NCBI GenBank assembly: GCA_003427395.1
Contig: BFEA01000682.1
Coordinates: 164,870 to 187,624 of the forward strand
Direction of reading: 5' to 3'
DNA: 22,755 nt
Source: Chara braunii
Taxonomy: Eukaryota > Streptophyta > Charophyceae > Charales > Characeae
Part shown: piece after piece, positions 8,971 through 18,998 of the stretch
How positions within the stretch are numbered: the stretch's first letter is position 1
How the letters are laid out: the number at the start of each line of letters is the position of its first letter
The notes under the pieces: generated by a model
What the model was told of the DNA's origin: nothing
The model's input: only the letters and a program-made list of their open reading frames with translations
Database searches by the model: none
Translations under genes and position numbers: made by a program

Positions 8971-9848
8971 CTGCCTGGGCTCTCATTCAGCACTTCCATG
9001 CGAGCGGCAGCGCTGCTGGAGCGGACGCTCGTGGGCTGCTGCTGGCGCTGAGAGGCAAGGTGCAAGCATGTGCGGTCGTGTGCGAGTCAGGGCGCTGCTG
9101 GGGGCAGCGCCATATCCCAGCCTACATAGCTGTCTCGGGCTTGGTCTACAGTGAGGCGCAGGGGGTGGTCTTCGGGTGTACAGAGGGAAGACGTGGGTGT
9201 AAGTCAAGGGGGAGAGAGAAGGATGATGATGATGTGAGGGCACATACCTGGTATTGGCGATGGTCTGCATCGGACGACATCTTCAAGTACTTTGTGGGCT
9301 GCTGACGTCAACAGTTGCATTGTCAATTAGTAGGCAGATAGTAGCTGTGTAGAAAGTAGGCTGGGCGCCGACCGCCAAGTAGGGAGAAGGTCCTGGACTT
9401 TGTGTTGGTGGTGGCGAGAGCAAGCTCTCATTGACGTTGGTTTTCAGTGTTACGATTCTCCATTGGTGTCATATTGGTGCAATGCTGCTTTCTGGACACT
9501 GTGATACTTTCTGGCTTTCAATGTGATTGTGCATTCTGGATATTGTCATCTCGCTATTGCTCATTTTCCTTGCAGTAGCAGCAGGGTCTGCTAAGAAAAG
9601 AGTGCCAGAAAACAGAAAGACTGTACCGCTCTAGCTGTTCAAGTGCATCTGATGGCCCAGAAGCTGAGAGGAGCAAGTACGAGACAGAAAACCAATTAGC
9701 ATTACAGACACAAGTCCAGTAGATTCAGGGACCCCGGTGTAAGTCATCGAGGACAGATTAGGCAGGGGTGAGGGGGGTAATATCCTTCCCATGGGATATA
9801 ATCAATGTCGTCCACTCAGGCCTTCCAACCATATGGGGATGAGCGCAG
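8970..9848. other. Intronic DNA, partly GC-rich
   Basis: A GCTGCTGG/GGCGCTG-rich stretch (8995-9110) is followed by ordinary-composition DNA. There is a TGACGTCA palindrome at 9303-9309 (TGACGTC core). No gene, RNA or transposon protein is recognised before the rRNA homology begins near 9850. Confidence 0.4.
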
Positions 9849-9849
9849 G

Positions 9850-10575
9850 GTGAGTAGGTCTGCTGAAGCTGTGGGATATAAAATAACATCGGTGGGGGAG
9901 TGTTCCGCTCCAGGGAGAAGCATCAGTGTAAACATAATTGGTGAGAATCCGATGCCCCGAAAACCTAAGGGTTCCTCCGCATGGTTCGTCCACGAGGGTC
10001 AGTCAGGGCCTAAGATTAGGCTGAAAGTCGCAGTTGATGGTCAACAGGCGAATATTCATGTACCACCCCTTATTTGTTCCGAGGGACGGAGAAGGCTAGA
10101 TTAGCCGGAAAATGTTGACCAGTTCAAGGATGCAAGGTTAGAAGGAGTGGAGGAAACGCTCCATGCTAACATCCTAGTACTAGGTGCTACGGCGCTGAAG
10201 TAATCCATGCCATGCTTCCAAGGAATCTCGAAAGACTAATAATAAATGGGTGCCTGCACCTCAAGGTAGAGAATACCTAGGGGCGCGAGACAACTCTCTC
10301 TAAGGAATTGGGCAAAATAGCCTCATAACTTCACGAGAAGGGGTACCTCCTTATACAGGAGGTCACAATGACCAGGCCCAGGCGCCTGTTTACCAGAATC
10401 ACAGGTCTCAGCGAAGTCGTAAGACTACGTATGGGGGCTGAAGCCTGCCCAGTGCCTGAAGGTGAAGGAAATTGGTAACTCCTATTATGGTGAAGCTAGC
10501 ATCCTTTTGACTTGCCGGTGGAATAAGAACCGGGAAAGGGCATGGATCCAAAACCGTAAGGTTCTGTTGTGTTTG
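9850..10575 (+). pseudogene. Organellar LSU (23S-type) rRNA fragment, part 1
   Basis: The segment follows bacterial-type 23S rRNA in order from about E. coli position 1100 to about 1880. Visible landmarks are CTGCTGAAGCTGTGGGATAT, GGTGGGGGAGTGTTCCGCTC, AGTTGATGGTCAACAGGCGA followed by ATATTCATGTACC, GACGGAGAAGGCTA, CAAGGTAGAGAATACC, AACTCTCTCTAAGGAATTGG and GCAAAATAGCCTCATAACTT. Near the end come AAGTCGTAAGACTACGTATG and GCCTGCCCAGTGCCTGAAGG. Homology fades after about 10500, and the last 70 bp could be intron or unrelated. The signature of part 2 looks mitochondrial rather than plastid. Many substitutions and its place inside a nuclear gene's intron indicate a nuclear organelle insertion, not a working rRNA. 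It has the same orientation as PHYLLO. Confidence 0.88.
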
Positions 10576-10603
10576 AAAAAAAAAAAAAAAAAAAAAAAAA
10601 AAA
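10576..10603 (+). repeat. A28 run between the two rRNA pieces
   Basis: Twenty-eight consecutive A on the strand that carries the rRNA sense. It sits exactly between the two LSU rRNA homologous parts, where the conserved helix 68-72 region is missing. It looks like a poly(A) tail of the left part or a later insertion; the sequence does not settle which. Confidence 0.95.
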
Positions 10604-10905
10604 CTTTTTGTAGCCTTCCACCTTTGAGGGATGTATAATAAGGGTGAACCTGTAACTGGGCTCAGTGAAATTGAATTCTCCGTGAAGATGCGGAGTACCA
10701 GCGGCTAGACGGTAAGACCCTGTGCACCTTTACTATAGCTTTGCATTGACAACCTTGATTGAATGTGTAGGATAGGTGGTCGGTGGTCATCAGTGACTAC
10801 CAAGCTTGAAATACCACTCTTTCATCTAAAGGTGTCTAACTGCCAAAACAATTGGTTTGGTAGAACCTTGCATGGTGGGTAGTTTATCTGGGGCAGATGC
10901 CTTGA
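10604..10905 (+). pseudogene. Organellar LSU (23S-type) rRNA fragment, part 2
   Basis: The piece contains CTCAGTGAAATTGAATTCTC, CGTGAAGATGCGGAGTACC, GGCTAGACGGTAAGACCCTG, CACCTTTACTATAGCTTTGC, AATGTGTAGGATAGGTGG and, at the right edge, GGTGGGTAGTTTATCTGGGG. These are successive conserved blocks of domains IV-V at about E. coli 2015-2260. The CACCTTTACTATAGCTTTGCA version is of the mitochondrial type known in plants; plastids have a CTATGAAGCTTTACTGT version. The highly conserved block between the two parts (AACGGTCCTAAGGTAGCG, helix 69 region) is absent from both. The homology stops about 70 bp before the PHYLLO splice acceptor. Confidence 0.88.
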
Positions 10906-10974
10906 CTGAACTTGCACCAAATCCATTGCTGAAATCTTTGACTTGTGGCTGTTATGTTGCCAAACTGTGTGCAG

Positions 10975-11173
10975 TACTTTTGCATTTCTCCTGGTTCAAG
11001 GTCAACACCATTGGCAGCTGCTGCTATATCTCATCCTCATGTGAACTCAATCATTTGTATTGACGAGAGATCGTTGGCATTCCATGCAATCGGCTATGGA
11101 CGCGCAAGGAACATTCCAGCAGTGGTCATAGTGACTTCAGGAACTGCTGTTGCCAATCTATATCCTGCTGTAG
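10975..11173 (+). CDS. PHYLLO: PHYLLO/MenD exon (substrate loop and catalytic Glu)
   Basis: The 199-bp exon encodes 66 complete codons plus one base. It contains [17 protein letters not shown], the MenD isochorismate/2-oxoglutarate-binding loop (Ser and Arg of PGSRS), then [17 protein letters not shown] with the glutamate that activates thiamine diphosphate in this family. [16 protein letters not shown], the signature that follows in MenD, comes last. All key residues are present and the frame is open, so nothing suggests decay. The acceptor is GTGTGCAG|TAC (phase 0). The donor is GTAG|GTGAAA at 11174 (phase 1), chosen because the family continues with V-E-A, which the intron sequence does not give. 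The following MenD segment (TADRPPEL) is not found up to 22755, so the next intron is at least 11.6 kb long. Confidence 0.93.
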
Positions 11174-11218
11174 GTGAAAATATTCTGTGGGTATTTTTTG
11201 CCTTTTTGGGTTTTGGAA

Positions 11219-11593
11219 TGACCCGAGCAGTTTTTTTTGTGTTTGTTTTTTTTTTCTTTTTTCTTTTTTTTTTGAACAGGTCCTTACGGACCTGGCTCCA
11301 TTTCCATTCTGGGGAGCATCAGTCCAGTTCCTATTCCACCGGCAAGTCAGAAATAAATATTACATCATGACACACACTCATGCTTCCTTCCGTCTGGCCG
11401 AACGGACCCTGACCAGCATTGATTACTCCCACATTGTGGAGGATTGACTGTCAGCTTGCCTTACTTGCACCTTTCCTCACAGGTCCACTACATGAGATCA
11501 TGAGATTTTTGTCAGCCTGCCATATAAATAATAAAGAGCAAGAAAGGTAAGAGAAGCTATGGAAGTTGCAGTCTTGGGATTCGCCCTCCGAAG
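11219..11593 (-). other. LINE 3' UTR, stem-loop and A-rich tail
   Basis: The non-coding 3' end of the LINE. A 7-bp perfect stem with a 4-nt loop (CAGGTCC-TTAC-GGACCTG, 11277-11294 on +) stands directly before the A-rich tail, which is interrupted by G and C (T-rich on +, 11231-11275). The tail is followed by TGCTCGGGTCAT (minus strand, + 11219-11230). The stem-loop, the tail and the 12-nt end are all found again at 21264-21329, so they belong to the element. Confidence 0.8.
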
Positions 11594-14500
11594 TTATGTG
11601 ACGTGTGCTGGATGTTGTCCTTCTGCTGGTTGGGATCTCTGCCTTTTCCACCCTGTTTCTGAGTTGTGCCAGTCTTTGCATCGTATGTGGAAGTCATTTA
11701 TCTCTGCAACTTTGCCCCTTGCAAGCAACACTTTAGTGAATTTTGCCTTGACTCTTCTCTGTTGCTCTTCGTCATCTGGCATGGACTGTCTCGTCTTGTG
11801 CCACTTGCAAAGGATCTCCGACTGAATCAAAGTCTGTGTCTCCGTCCATACCTTCTCCCTTGGAGTTGAGAGTCCCTCAATGGTTCTACAGCACCTTTCC
11901 TTCCAGATGGACCAAAGCGTTACCTTTCTGATCATTCCAAACCACGTTTTCTCTGTCTTGTGGAATTGAGGTGGGATGTTAGTCCATAGGAGTAGTTAGA
12001 TGGGATGTTCAGGGAGGGGAGACGAAAACAGGGAATCCCAGAGATCCGAGGCCCTCGCCCAGTATTCGGTCGCCTCTCTACAGCGTATCAGGCAGTGTAG
12101 CATATCTCCGGGTTCATTTTCTGAACATACCGCGCATAAATCTGAACTGTTAGGGTCATTCTTGCTTCTTCTGATATGCAGCCACTGATTGACCGGTATA
12201 GCTATGTATGAGATGAGCCATTGTAAGCTTCTGATTTTAACCGAGTGAATTGACTTGAATTATTTCCATGGTATTTGTGGGATCTGTCTAGCTTCTTGAC
12301 CTATTAGCCTCTGCCATCTGTTCTTGATGATTGGTTCAGGATCCTTCGTTTTGAGGAGTAAGTTGTATCTTAGCTTGACTGTGTATTCCTGAATGGAGAC
12401 TTTAGTTTTGAGGCTTCTGCTTCGGTCTGGTGTCCAAGCCCACTCTGTTGGATCAAATTCCAAGTCTTGAATCGCCGTATCTATTCTGATCCCAGCTTGA
12501 CTGTGTATTCCTGAATGGAGACTTTAGTTTTGAGGCTTCTGCTTCGGTCTGGTGTCCAAGCCCACTCTGTTGGATCAAATTCCAAGCCTTGAATCGCCAT
12601 ATCTATTCTGAAGATTGTTTTTGGCCATGAACCCAACACTCTGACCTTTCTGAGTACCAAAGGGTTTAGGACTGTTCTTTCCACCTCCTTATTCATGATA
12701 GATGAGAGGCCTTGCGTGGAAGGGGTAATTGGGAAGGAGGTAAACCCTGCCAAAGTATCCGACCCTTGTGGGGGTTGAATCCTGCACCCTCACTCCCCCT
12801 TCACCCGATTTCCAAGTTGAGACTTCGCTTAACAAATCCTTCCAGCCTTCTGGGATGCAATTGACAATAGATTGTAAGTTCTCATCTCGTTGGTGACATC
12901 CATTGAGATGGGAGGCAAAGTTCCTGGCCTGTCATCCAGTCCTTTTTCTCCTCGTTCCACAGATGGCTCTCTTTCCAAACATGTTTGATCCATGATAACC
13001 ATCTCCTTCCTCTAGGCTTAAGGGATAGTTGGTGATCACTTTCATCTCTCTCCCACGGATTACCAAACAAGGGTTGCCTCAATACCTCTTCTTTGGATTT
13101 GGGTCTACCCACTTTCCTTGGCATGACTTCCCGCCATATCCGTAACAATGCAGTCCAATATGGTGTAGGGGGTCTGACTTCATTTGACTCGGTTCCTCTT
13201 CGTTGATTTCTGCGCCCTGTTCTTCGACTCCATTCCTTGGTCATTACCCAGAACAGTCCGTACATATTTGCTGGTGTGGCTGTAGGTGCTAGGGCCCTAA
13301 TGCTATCCAAGGCCAGTTTATTCCATGTCGTGCCAGGTTTAGTTAGTAGTTTGACTATCCGTTTGACTTGTAAGGCTTTGGTTTCCTGTTCGGGGTCTAT
13401 GATACCAAGACCTTCTTCGACTGGTTTCCTTGTGACGTAATGCCAAGCTATCTTTGGTATGCAGTTCTCTTTGTTTGGGTCACCCGACCACAAGTATGCT
13501 CGCTCTTGCTTTACGGTTAAGTTCCTTGATTGTATGGTCAGGAACGGTCCAGATTGTCGCTATGTACCACATCATAGAAAAAATAGATGTATAATGGCTA
13601 GTGCACACCCCAACAGTGATGTGAATGTATTACCCCATTTGCCCAGTTTGTTAATTTGTTTGGAAGTATATTTTGGGCCATTTGAGGGGTGAGGCCATCC
13701 TTTGTCAGCAAGATGCCTAGATATCGCGTAGGTGTCTCCGGTGTCATGTCTGCCTCAGGTCCTAGACGTTGGGGAACCTCCTCCTCCGATAGCCACCAGC
13801 CGATTGTTTTCTTCCAGTTAATCTTCATTTCTGATGTCAGTCTGAACGCTTCCATTGCTCTTACTAACACGCTGAACGACGAATTTGAAGCTCTTATGAG
13901 GACCGTGAGATCGTCTGCAAACATTATTACCGTCGGGAACTATAAGTGGTGGGTTGATCCTACACTGACCTCTGGTAGTCTGTGTATGGAGGGGTCTTTG
14001 TGTAGGAATGAGGCTATTGCTTCCATAACGAAGAGGAAGATTGGGGGAGTCAGCGGGTCCCCTTGGCGCACTGACCGAGAGATTGGATAGCAGTCAGAGA
14101 GAAAGTCGTTGACTTGGACGCATCCTATGGCGTCAGTATACAAAATGCGCACCCACTTCCTGAAATTCAGGCCCACTCCCATCTTTTCCATGCTTGCATT
14201 GAGAAAGGCCCAATTGACCTGGTCATAGGCCTTTTCAAACTCGAAGTAGAGGATTGTTGTGCTTATCCTTTTTTCTTTGACTTTATTAGCCGCTTCACTG
14301 AGAGTCAGTACGTTATACAGGATGTACCTCCCAGGGATGAAGCCTGTTTGATCTATATGAAAGCATTTATCCGTCAGGTCTAGGATCCGAAAGGCAAGAG
14401 CTTTGGCAAGGATCTTATGGGGAAGTGTTAGAAGCGAGATGGGTCTGTAATTCCTGATATCTTCTCTCTCTCCTTTTTTGTACAACAAAGTGACGACGCT

Positions 14501-15966
14501 ACTACTTAGTAGGTTTCCCAGTCCCCCATTGAGCAAGTTGTCGTTGTAGAAGTTTAGCTTGCAGCATCCCAGTCCGTGCCTCTCAGGTGCTGGGCAGAGT
14601 AGGCATAGGGGTCTTCGTGTGGTAGAGCTCTTCGCAGAATTCCTTTGCTACGTTCAACATTCCTTCGCTATCTCTCGTTGTTTCGTTTGGATTGGAGAGG
14701 GTTTCCGGGCCTTTTATAGCATTGGCCCTTGAGTTTCTTTGATTATTGCGAAGAAGTGTTTTGACATTGACTCGCTTAACTCATATTCGTTCATTCTGGC
14801 TCTTATTTGTAGTCCCTTTAGTTCCCACCATCTCCACGTAGTGAGTTATTCTCTTGCGGTTTTTTAAATGTCTCTGCAAAGTGTCGAAGAGGGGTTATTG
14901 ATCAGATTGTGTCTCTGCGATCTTCAGGGCTGTTTCCAATGCTTGATTCCTCTGTTTCCTGTCGGCCGCTAATTTCCTTGAGATTTTAGCTACCGTTTGT
15001 GATATTGTGGAGTAGCTTTCCTGAAACCACTCCCACCGATCTTGTATGGGTAGGTCGGTGCCCTTTAAATTCTGCCAACAATCGTGAATTCCTACTTGAA
15101 AGTTCCGGCTGAGTAGGAGGGAGTTGTTGAGTTTGTGAAAGTTGGACCCCTTTTTAACATATTGTTCGAAGCTGATTATTAGTTCGATGGGTTTATGATC
15201 CAGCCTCGGGTCTGGTGCGAGAGCCAGGATCTCGACGCTTTTGGCTATCCCCATTAGTGTCCCTAAAATCAGGAAATAGTCAATGAAGGAGAAAGCGGTA
15301 TAGTGAGCATGGTTCTTTTTTACCAATGTGAAGGCTCTTGTCCCTGAATGCAAAGTCCGGTATGGTTCAACTAGATTGTAGTCCATCATCAACTTTTGGA
15401 TGGGCACCGCCTCCCGTGTATGCTGACGAGCTGCAAACCTAGATATGCGATCCGTGGTGGGGTCTATAGTTGCGTTTCAATCACCGACCAAAATACAGGG
15501 CGATAGGGGGGGATCCGATGGCCGATGTTTGTTATAAAAGTTGATATGTCTGAGGAGTTGTTCGGTGAGTAAACATCGATTATTCTAAACTCTTCGTCCT
15601 TCCACTTTGCATCCATAAGGCACCACCTACCTTCTACCGTGGCCGCCTCTTTGCCCAATATCGACCCTGTCGTGTATAAGCGGGATGACTTGGGTATAAG
15701 GATGGTTGTACCTTTCGTACTTGTCGTATTGTCTGATGACCATATTTCATCTTTCATTCCTCCCAATTTCCTTGATAAGAGTTTCTGAATTTTGTTGTGT
15801 TTTGTTGAGAAGGTAAGGTGAGTTTCTTGTAGCAATATGATATCTGCAAGTTTGTTTGTGTGAACGGTAAGATCTTTGATTATATCTTGCATTTTTTCTT
15901 CATTGTCGATAATATTTAGGAGCCCATTAATATTCCAGCTCCTAATGACTATCCCTTGTTTCTTCT
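11594..15966 (-). pseudogene. LINE ORF2: endonuclease-reverse transcriptase, broken
   Basis: This encoded the enzyme that nicks target DNA and reverse-transcribes LINE RNA. The endonuclease starts near 15937 (WNINGL) and has LLQETHL near 15830, then a frameshift near the G7 run at 15507-15513. The GDxN motif carries a TGA stop at 15477-15479, and the closing DH pair (RLDHKPI) is kept. The reverse transcriptase follows: NYRPISLL, QTGFIPGR, FEKAYDQVNW and RQGDPLTP (14536-13940). A TAG then comes just before the FADD active-site motif (near 13920), which itself is intact. Next are LWSG..KIAWHYVTRKP (13493 onward) and a zinc motif CAVC..HCLIRC (about 12185-12060). The C-terminus is TLWSIWKER (11920 region). 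Pieces lie in all three frames. No clear ATG precedes the endonuclease motif; a TAG is found 11 codons before it. Confidence 0.93.
12372..12611 (-). repeat. Tandem duplication inside LINE ORF2 (122 bp x 2)
   Basis: The units at 12372-12493 and 12494-12611 are nearly identical (AGCTTGACTGTGTATTCCTG at each start) and differ at only a few positions. The period of 122 is not a multiple of three, so the duplication shifts the ORF2 frame. Both units encode the same FDPTEWAWTPDRSRS stretch on the minus strand in different frames. It arose late in the life of this copy. Confidence 0.93.
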
Positions 15967-15970
15967 AGTC

Positions 15971-16201
15971 CACCTGGTCTTCCTTTTCGTTTGCCCCCTT
16001 TCTAAAAATCTCCATCATTGAGGCTGTGGTGAAGAGACAGAGGTGCGATCATAGTATAGACGTTCTAGGAGGGGGCCTGATCGCTCCACCCGGTCTTCCT
16101 TTTCGTTTGTCCCCTTTCTGAAAATCTCCATCATTGAGGTCGTGGTGAAGAGACAGGGGGTGCGATCATAGTATAGACGTCCTAGGAGGGGGCCTGATCG
16201 C
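15971..16201 (-). repeat. Tandem duplication at the ORF1-ORF2 junction (115 bp x 2)
   Basis: The units begin at 15971 and 16086 (CCACC(T/C)GGTCTTCCTTTTCG) and end with GGGGGCCTGATCGCT. They differ by about six substitutions or indels, so they are older than the 122-bp duplication in ORF2 or belong to the element family. The region lies between the end of ORF1 and the start of the endonuclease and includes the point where the ORF2 start would be expected. Confidence 0.9.
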
Positions 16202-16376
16202 TTGCATCCATCTCTGACGACCCATCACCCGGCGGGTCCTGAAGCACCATGGTGAGAGAATCATCTAGCTTATACTCCCCCACATTCCACTGGTTCCCTG
16301 TCCTGGGACAAGGACCGGTTCTGATCCTACTTCTTTGTCCTCATCCTTCCACTCATCCATATCACTCTCGGAGTAA

Positions 16377-18998
16377 TCACTTCTGTAACGCCCTTAAGTC
16401 CAAATCGTTGTCTCCCTTCAGAATCCCATGGGTCAGGAGGTGTGCCACAGAGACCGCCAACAGTTCCGCTGGAATGCCTGGTCCCGCCAGCACGCTATAT
16501 GGAATCGTTGTCATGGTTCTCCAAGGCCTCCACATCATCCCACTCTTCAACTTGGTTTCCTCTGACCATTTTGCAATCAAAGGGGATAAGGTACGAGGGG
16601 AGTGTCTCTCTAGGTCCATATGATGATCCTGCTGGTCCTCTTGGCCTGTTTGGGAGCACCTGTCCTCCTGATCATCGTCCAGGGCAACTGTTTCGTACAT
16701 GCCAGTGGGTACCCCTCTGTTGCCTTTTCTTGAAGAAACTGGCCACATTCTTTCCTTCCTCAATCCTTGGGATTGTGAAGGACACATCTGTGGCGATCTG
16801 CCATTCTCCCTCTTTCTCTACGTACCTGGCCGCAATCAGCCGGCGGGTGCCCATCAATGTCAGACGTGCTGATTTGGCTGAGGCCACTACATGAGGTGCC
16901 TCCCCATCTGCAATGTGCTGAATGGTAGTGAACTCTGGTGTGTAGTCTGCATTCCACTTTATTAACTGTTCTGTTTGGGCCACCACCACAGCCACTTCTT
17001 TTTCCAAAAGTGAGCGTGCTGATTTCTTTTCTGCCTCTGTTTGATCTGAATTCGATTCCTTCTTTTTATGATTTTCCCAGTATTCCATTTCTTTGGGCGC
17101 AGGTCTTGAAAGTGGTCATTGGTGTTGAGAACTGTTTTGTCCTTGTCTGCTACGCCTTGTTCCCTCGCCCTCTTCTTTTCTGCATATCTGAAGGCAGTGT
17201 ATTCAGAGAACTCCTCTGCCTTCTCTTTCTTTAGCCTGTCATACTGATTTTTTGACCTCTCAATGCCAGCGATTGTCCCATTCTTCCCATTTTTCTGGGA
17301 TCTAGCAATGTGCTTCAAACAGGCTGCTCTGATGTCGAACGCATGTTCTCTCTCCCTCTTGGCCTTTTCAATGTATTCCCTCAGCCATTGCAGAGACCGT
17401 TGGGCCTCAGACGCACTGTCTGTGGCTGTCCCCCCTGTCCCCTCCATGTCGTTGCTTGCTTTGTTGTCTGCAGCGTCGTTGGGGGAATCAAAAACCGTAA
17501 TTTTTCTTTCCATTTCTTCACAGGTCTATTTTGTTCCCTTCTTCTCTTCTGAGTTCATTGCCTTTCTCTTTTTGAGACCCACCTTTGCCATCCCCTGACA
17601 GTCGACTTCATCCAGCGTTCATTTGTTAACTGTTTGCGCCTTGGCCCTTCTTTCTTGGGCCTCTTGTTCCAACCGTCTCAGCATTTCTTGAAAGTTGTCA
17701 GTTCTTTGGTGTATTCCTGTTCTGCCTGTTCCTGGACTGCGTCCAAGTCCCACAACAGATCTTCCCTGCCTTTTTCTTCTCTAATCACACGTGAGTCATT
17801 TAGTGGGTTGGTATTTATCTTTGTTGGATTTCCTGTTACTTTGTCTGTTGCTTTCTTCTGCCACCTGCTGTCTGCCGGGGGGGAAATGTTGGCCGAAGGT
17901 TCCTGATCAACACAGTGCCAGGCCCAATCTAGGTCATCCAAATTGTCATCGAACACCCAACCATCGTAGTTGGAATCTACGATGAACCAGGTACCCGGAG
18001 CATCCTCAACTTCCACTAGCATGTTGGGATGGAGTTTTCGTTCCTTCGACTGATTCGGGAACTTTGGGCAGTTCGGATCGGTTCCCATGTAACCGTGTTC
18101 CCTGCATCTGAAATAGATCGGAGAAGTCTTGGTAGAGACCTTGACTTCCAGTACTCTGTTCTCGATTTGGAATTTCCACGTCAGCGGAAAAAATGGGGGG
18201 TCATCTGTCTTGACTTCTAGTAAGGGCTGTCATGGAGCCACAGTGAGGTGCAAAAAAATATGGAGCTGGCAGGATCCATTTAAGGATTTTGTTTGCTGGA
18301 TACAGTCTCCCCAATCTGTCCACCAACAGACCATGGAATCCCCGTCGAATGTTGTGGAATTGTACCCATAAATTTGTGTTCATCAGTGTTTGTTTGTAAA
18401 AAACCGTGAAAGTCGGATTTTGCCTCTGAACAGTCAGTTTCTTCCATTTGGTGATCGTACACATCAATCCGTTGCAGTTCCTGGACTGGATTTCTGCTGC
18501 GATCCGTGCATGATCGTCATTGTTGAAGAGCACCATGATGTTGTTACGACCCAAATTCTGCAGAGAAAAGGCTTCCCCAACGTGTTTGAGTTTTGCTTCC
18601 TTCTTGATTGTTTCTATAATCCATTTTCTCTTCTCTGCCGGCATGAGATCTGCTCCGTTGCAAGTAAAATTGAAAACCACTCCATGCCTTTCGTGGAGGC
18701 CGTCCAGTTCGGGTACTTTCCTATCAGGGTACTTCCATACAATCACCTCTTCCTCTTTCCCTTCTGTTTTTTGCTTTTCTGTGATTGGTTCGCCTTCAAC
18801 TTTTGTTTTTTCGATCAAGAATTTGAGTGTTTCATTGTCTATGATATTCATTGCTGTCTTATCCGTTTGTTGGTTGCGGTGCATGGGGAGTGCATTCTGA
18901 ACAGCTTGTTTGAAAGAGGCCTCGTCTCGGCCTGCAGTTGGACTGGCCATGAGAGCAGCACCAGTCTGGGGTGGGGGGGGGAAGCAAATAGTCTGCAA
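16377..18998 (-). pseudogene. LINE ORF1: RNA-binding protein, broken
   Basis: Five overlapping or adjacent minus-strand frames (18998-18201, 18088-17678, 17513-16962, 17088-16672, 16787-16377) together form one former reading frame of roughly 870 codons. Its position upstream of ORF2 identifies it as ORF1, which coats LINE RNA. The first piece contains an RRM-like DUF4283-type region (NNIMVLFNNDDHARIAAEI, then LWVQFHNIRRGFHG). Next is a degenerate zinc-knuckle-like stretch (FRCREHGYMGTDPNC, about 18120-18070) with two of the expected ligands changed. A long charged, probably coiled-coil region (KAKREREHAFD, RLKKEKAEEFS) follows. The start may be ATG 18998 or, more likely, ATG 18950 (MASPTAG). 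If 18998, the first residues are read from the monomer-like C-run. The domain names are my judgement from motif resemblance. Confidence 0.75.

Larger units (their letters stand above)
4918..10974 (+). other. PHYLLO: PHYLLO/MenD intron between the two exons (about 6.1 kb)
   Basis: The donor is ACG|GTAAGA at 4918 and the acceptor GTGTGCAG ends at 10974. The exon sides are both phase 0 and rejoin conserved MenD residues without a gap. The intron contains a CA microsatellite, CCA-rich DNA, a LINE fragment, a GC-rich hairpin block and an organellar rRNA insertion, each listed separately. A TTGAC word and a T-rich stretch about 20-35 bp before the acceptor could serve as branch point and pyrimidine tract. 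Confidence 0.85.

Noticed and set aside
9805-10104. 99-codon + frame
   Set aside because: It lies within clear 23S-type rRNA homology.
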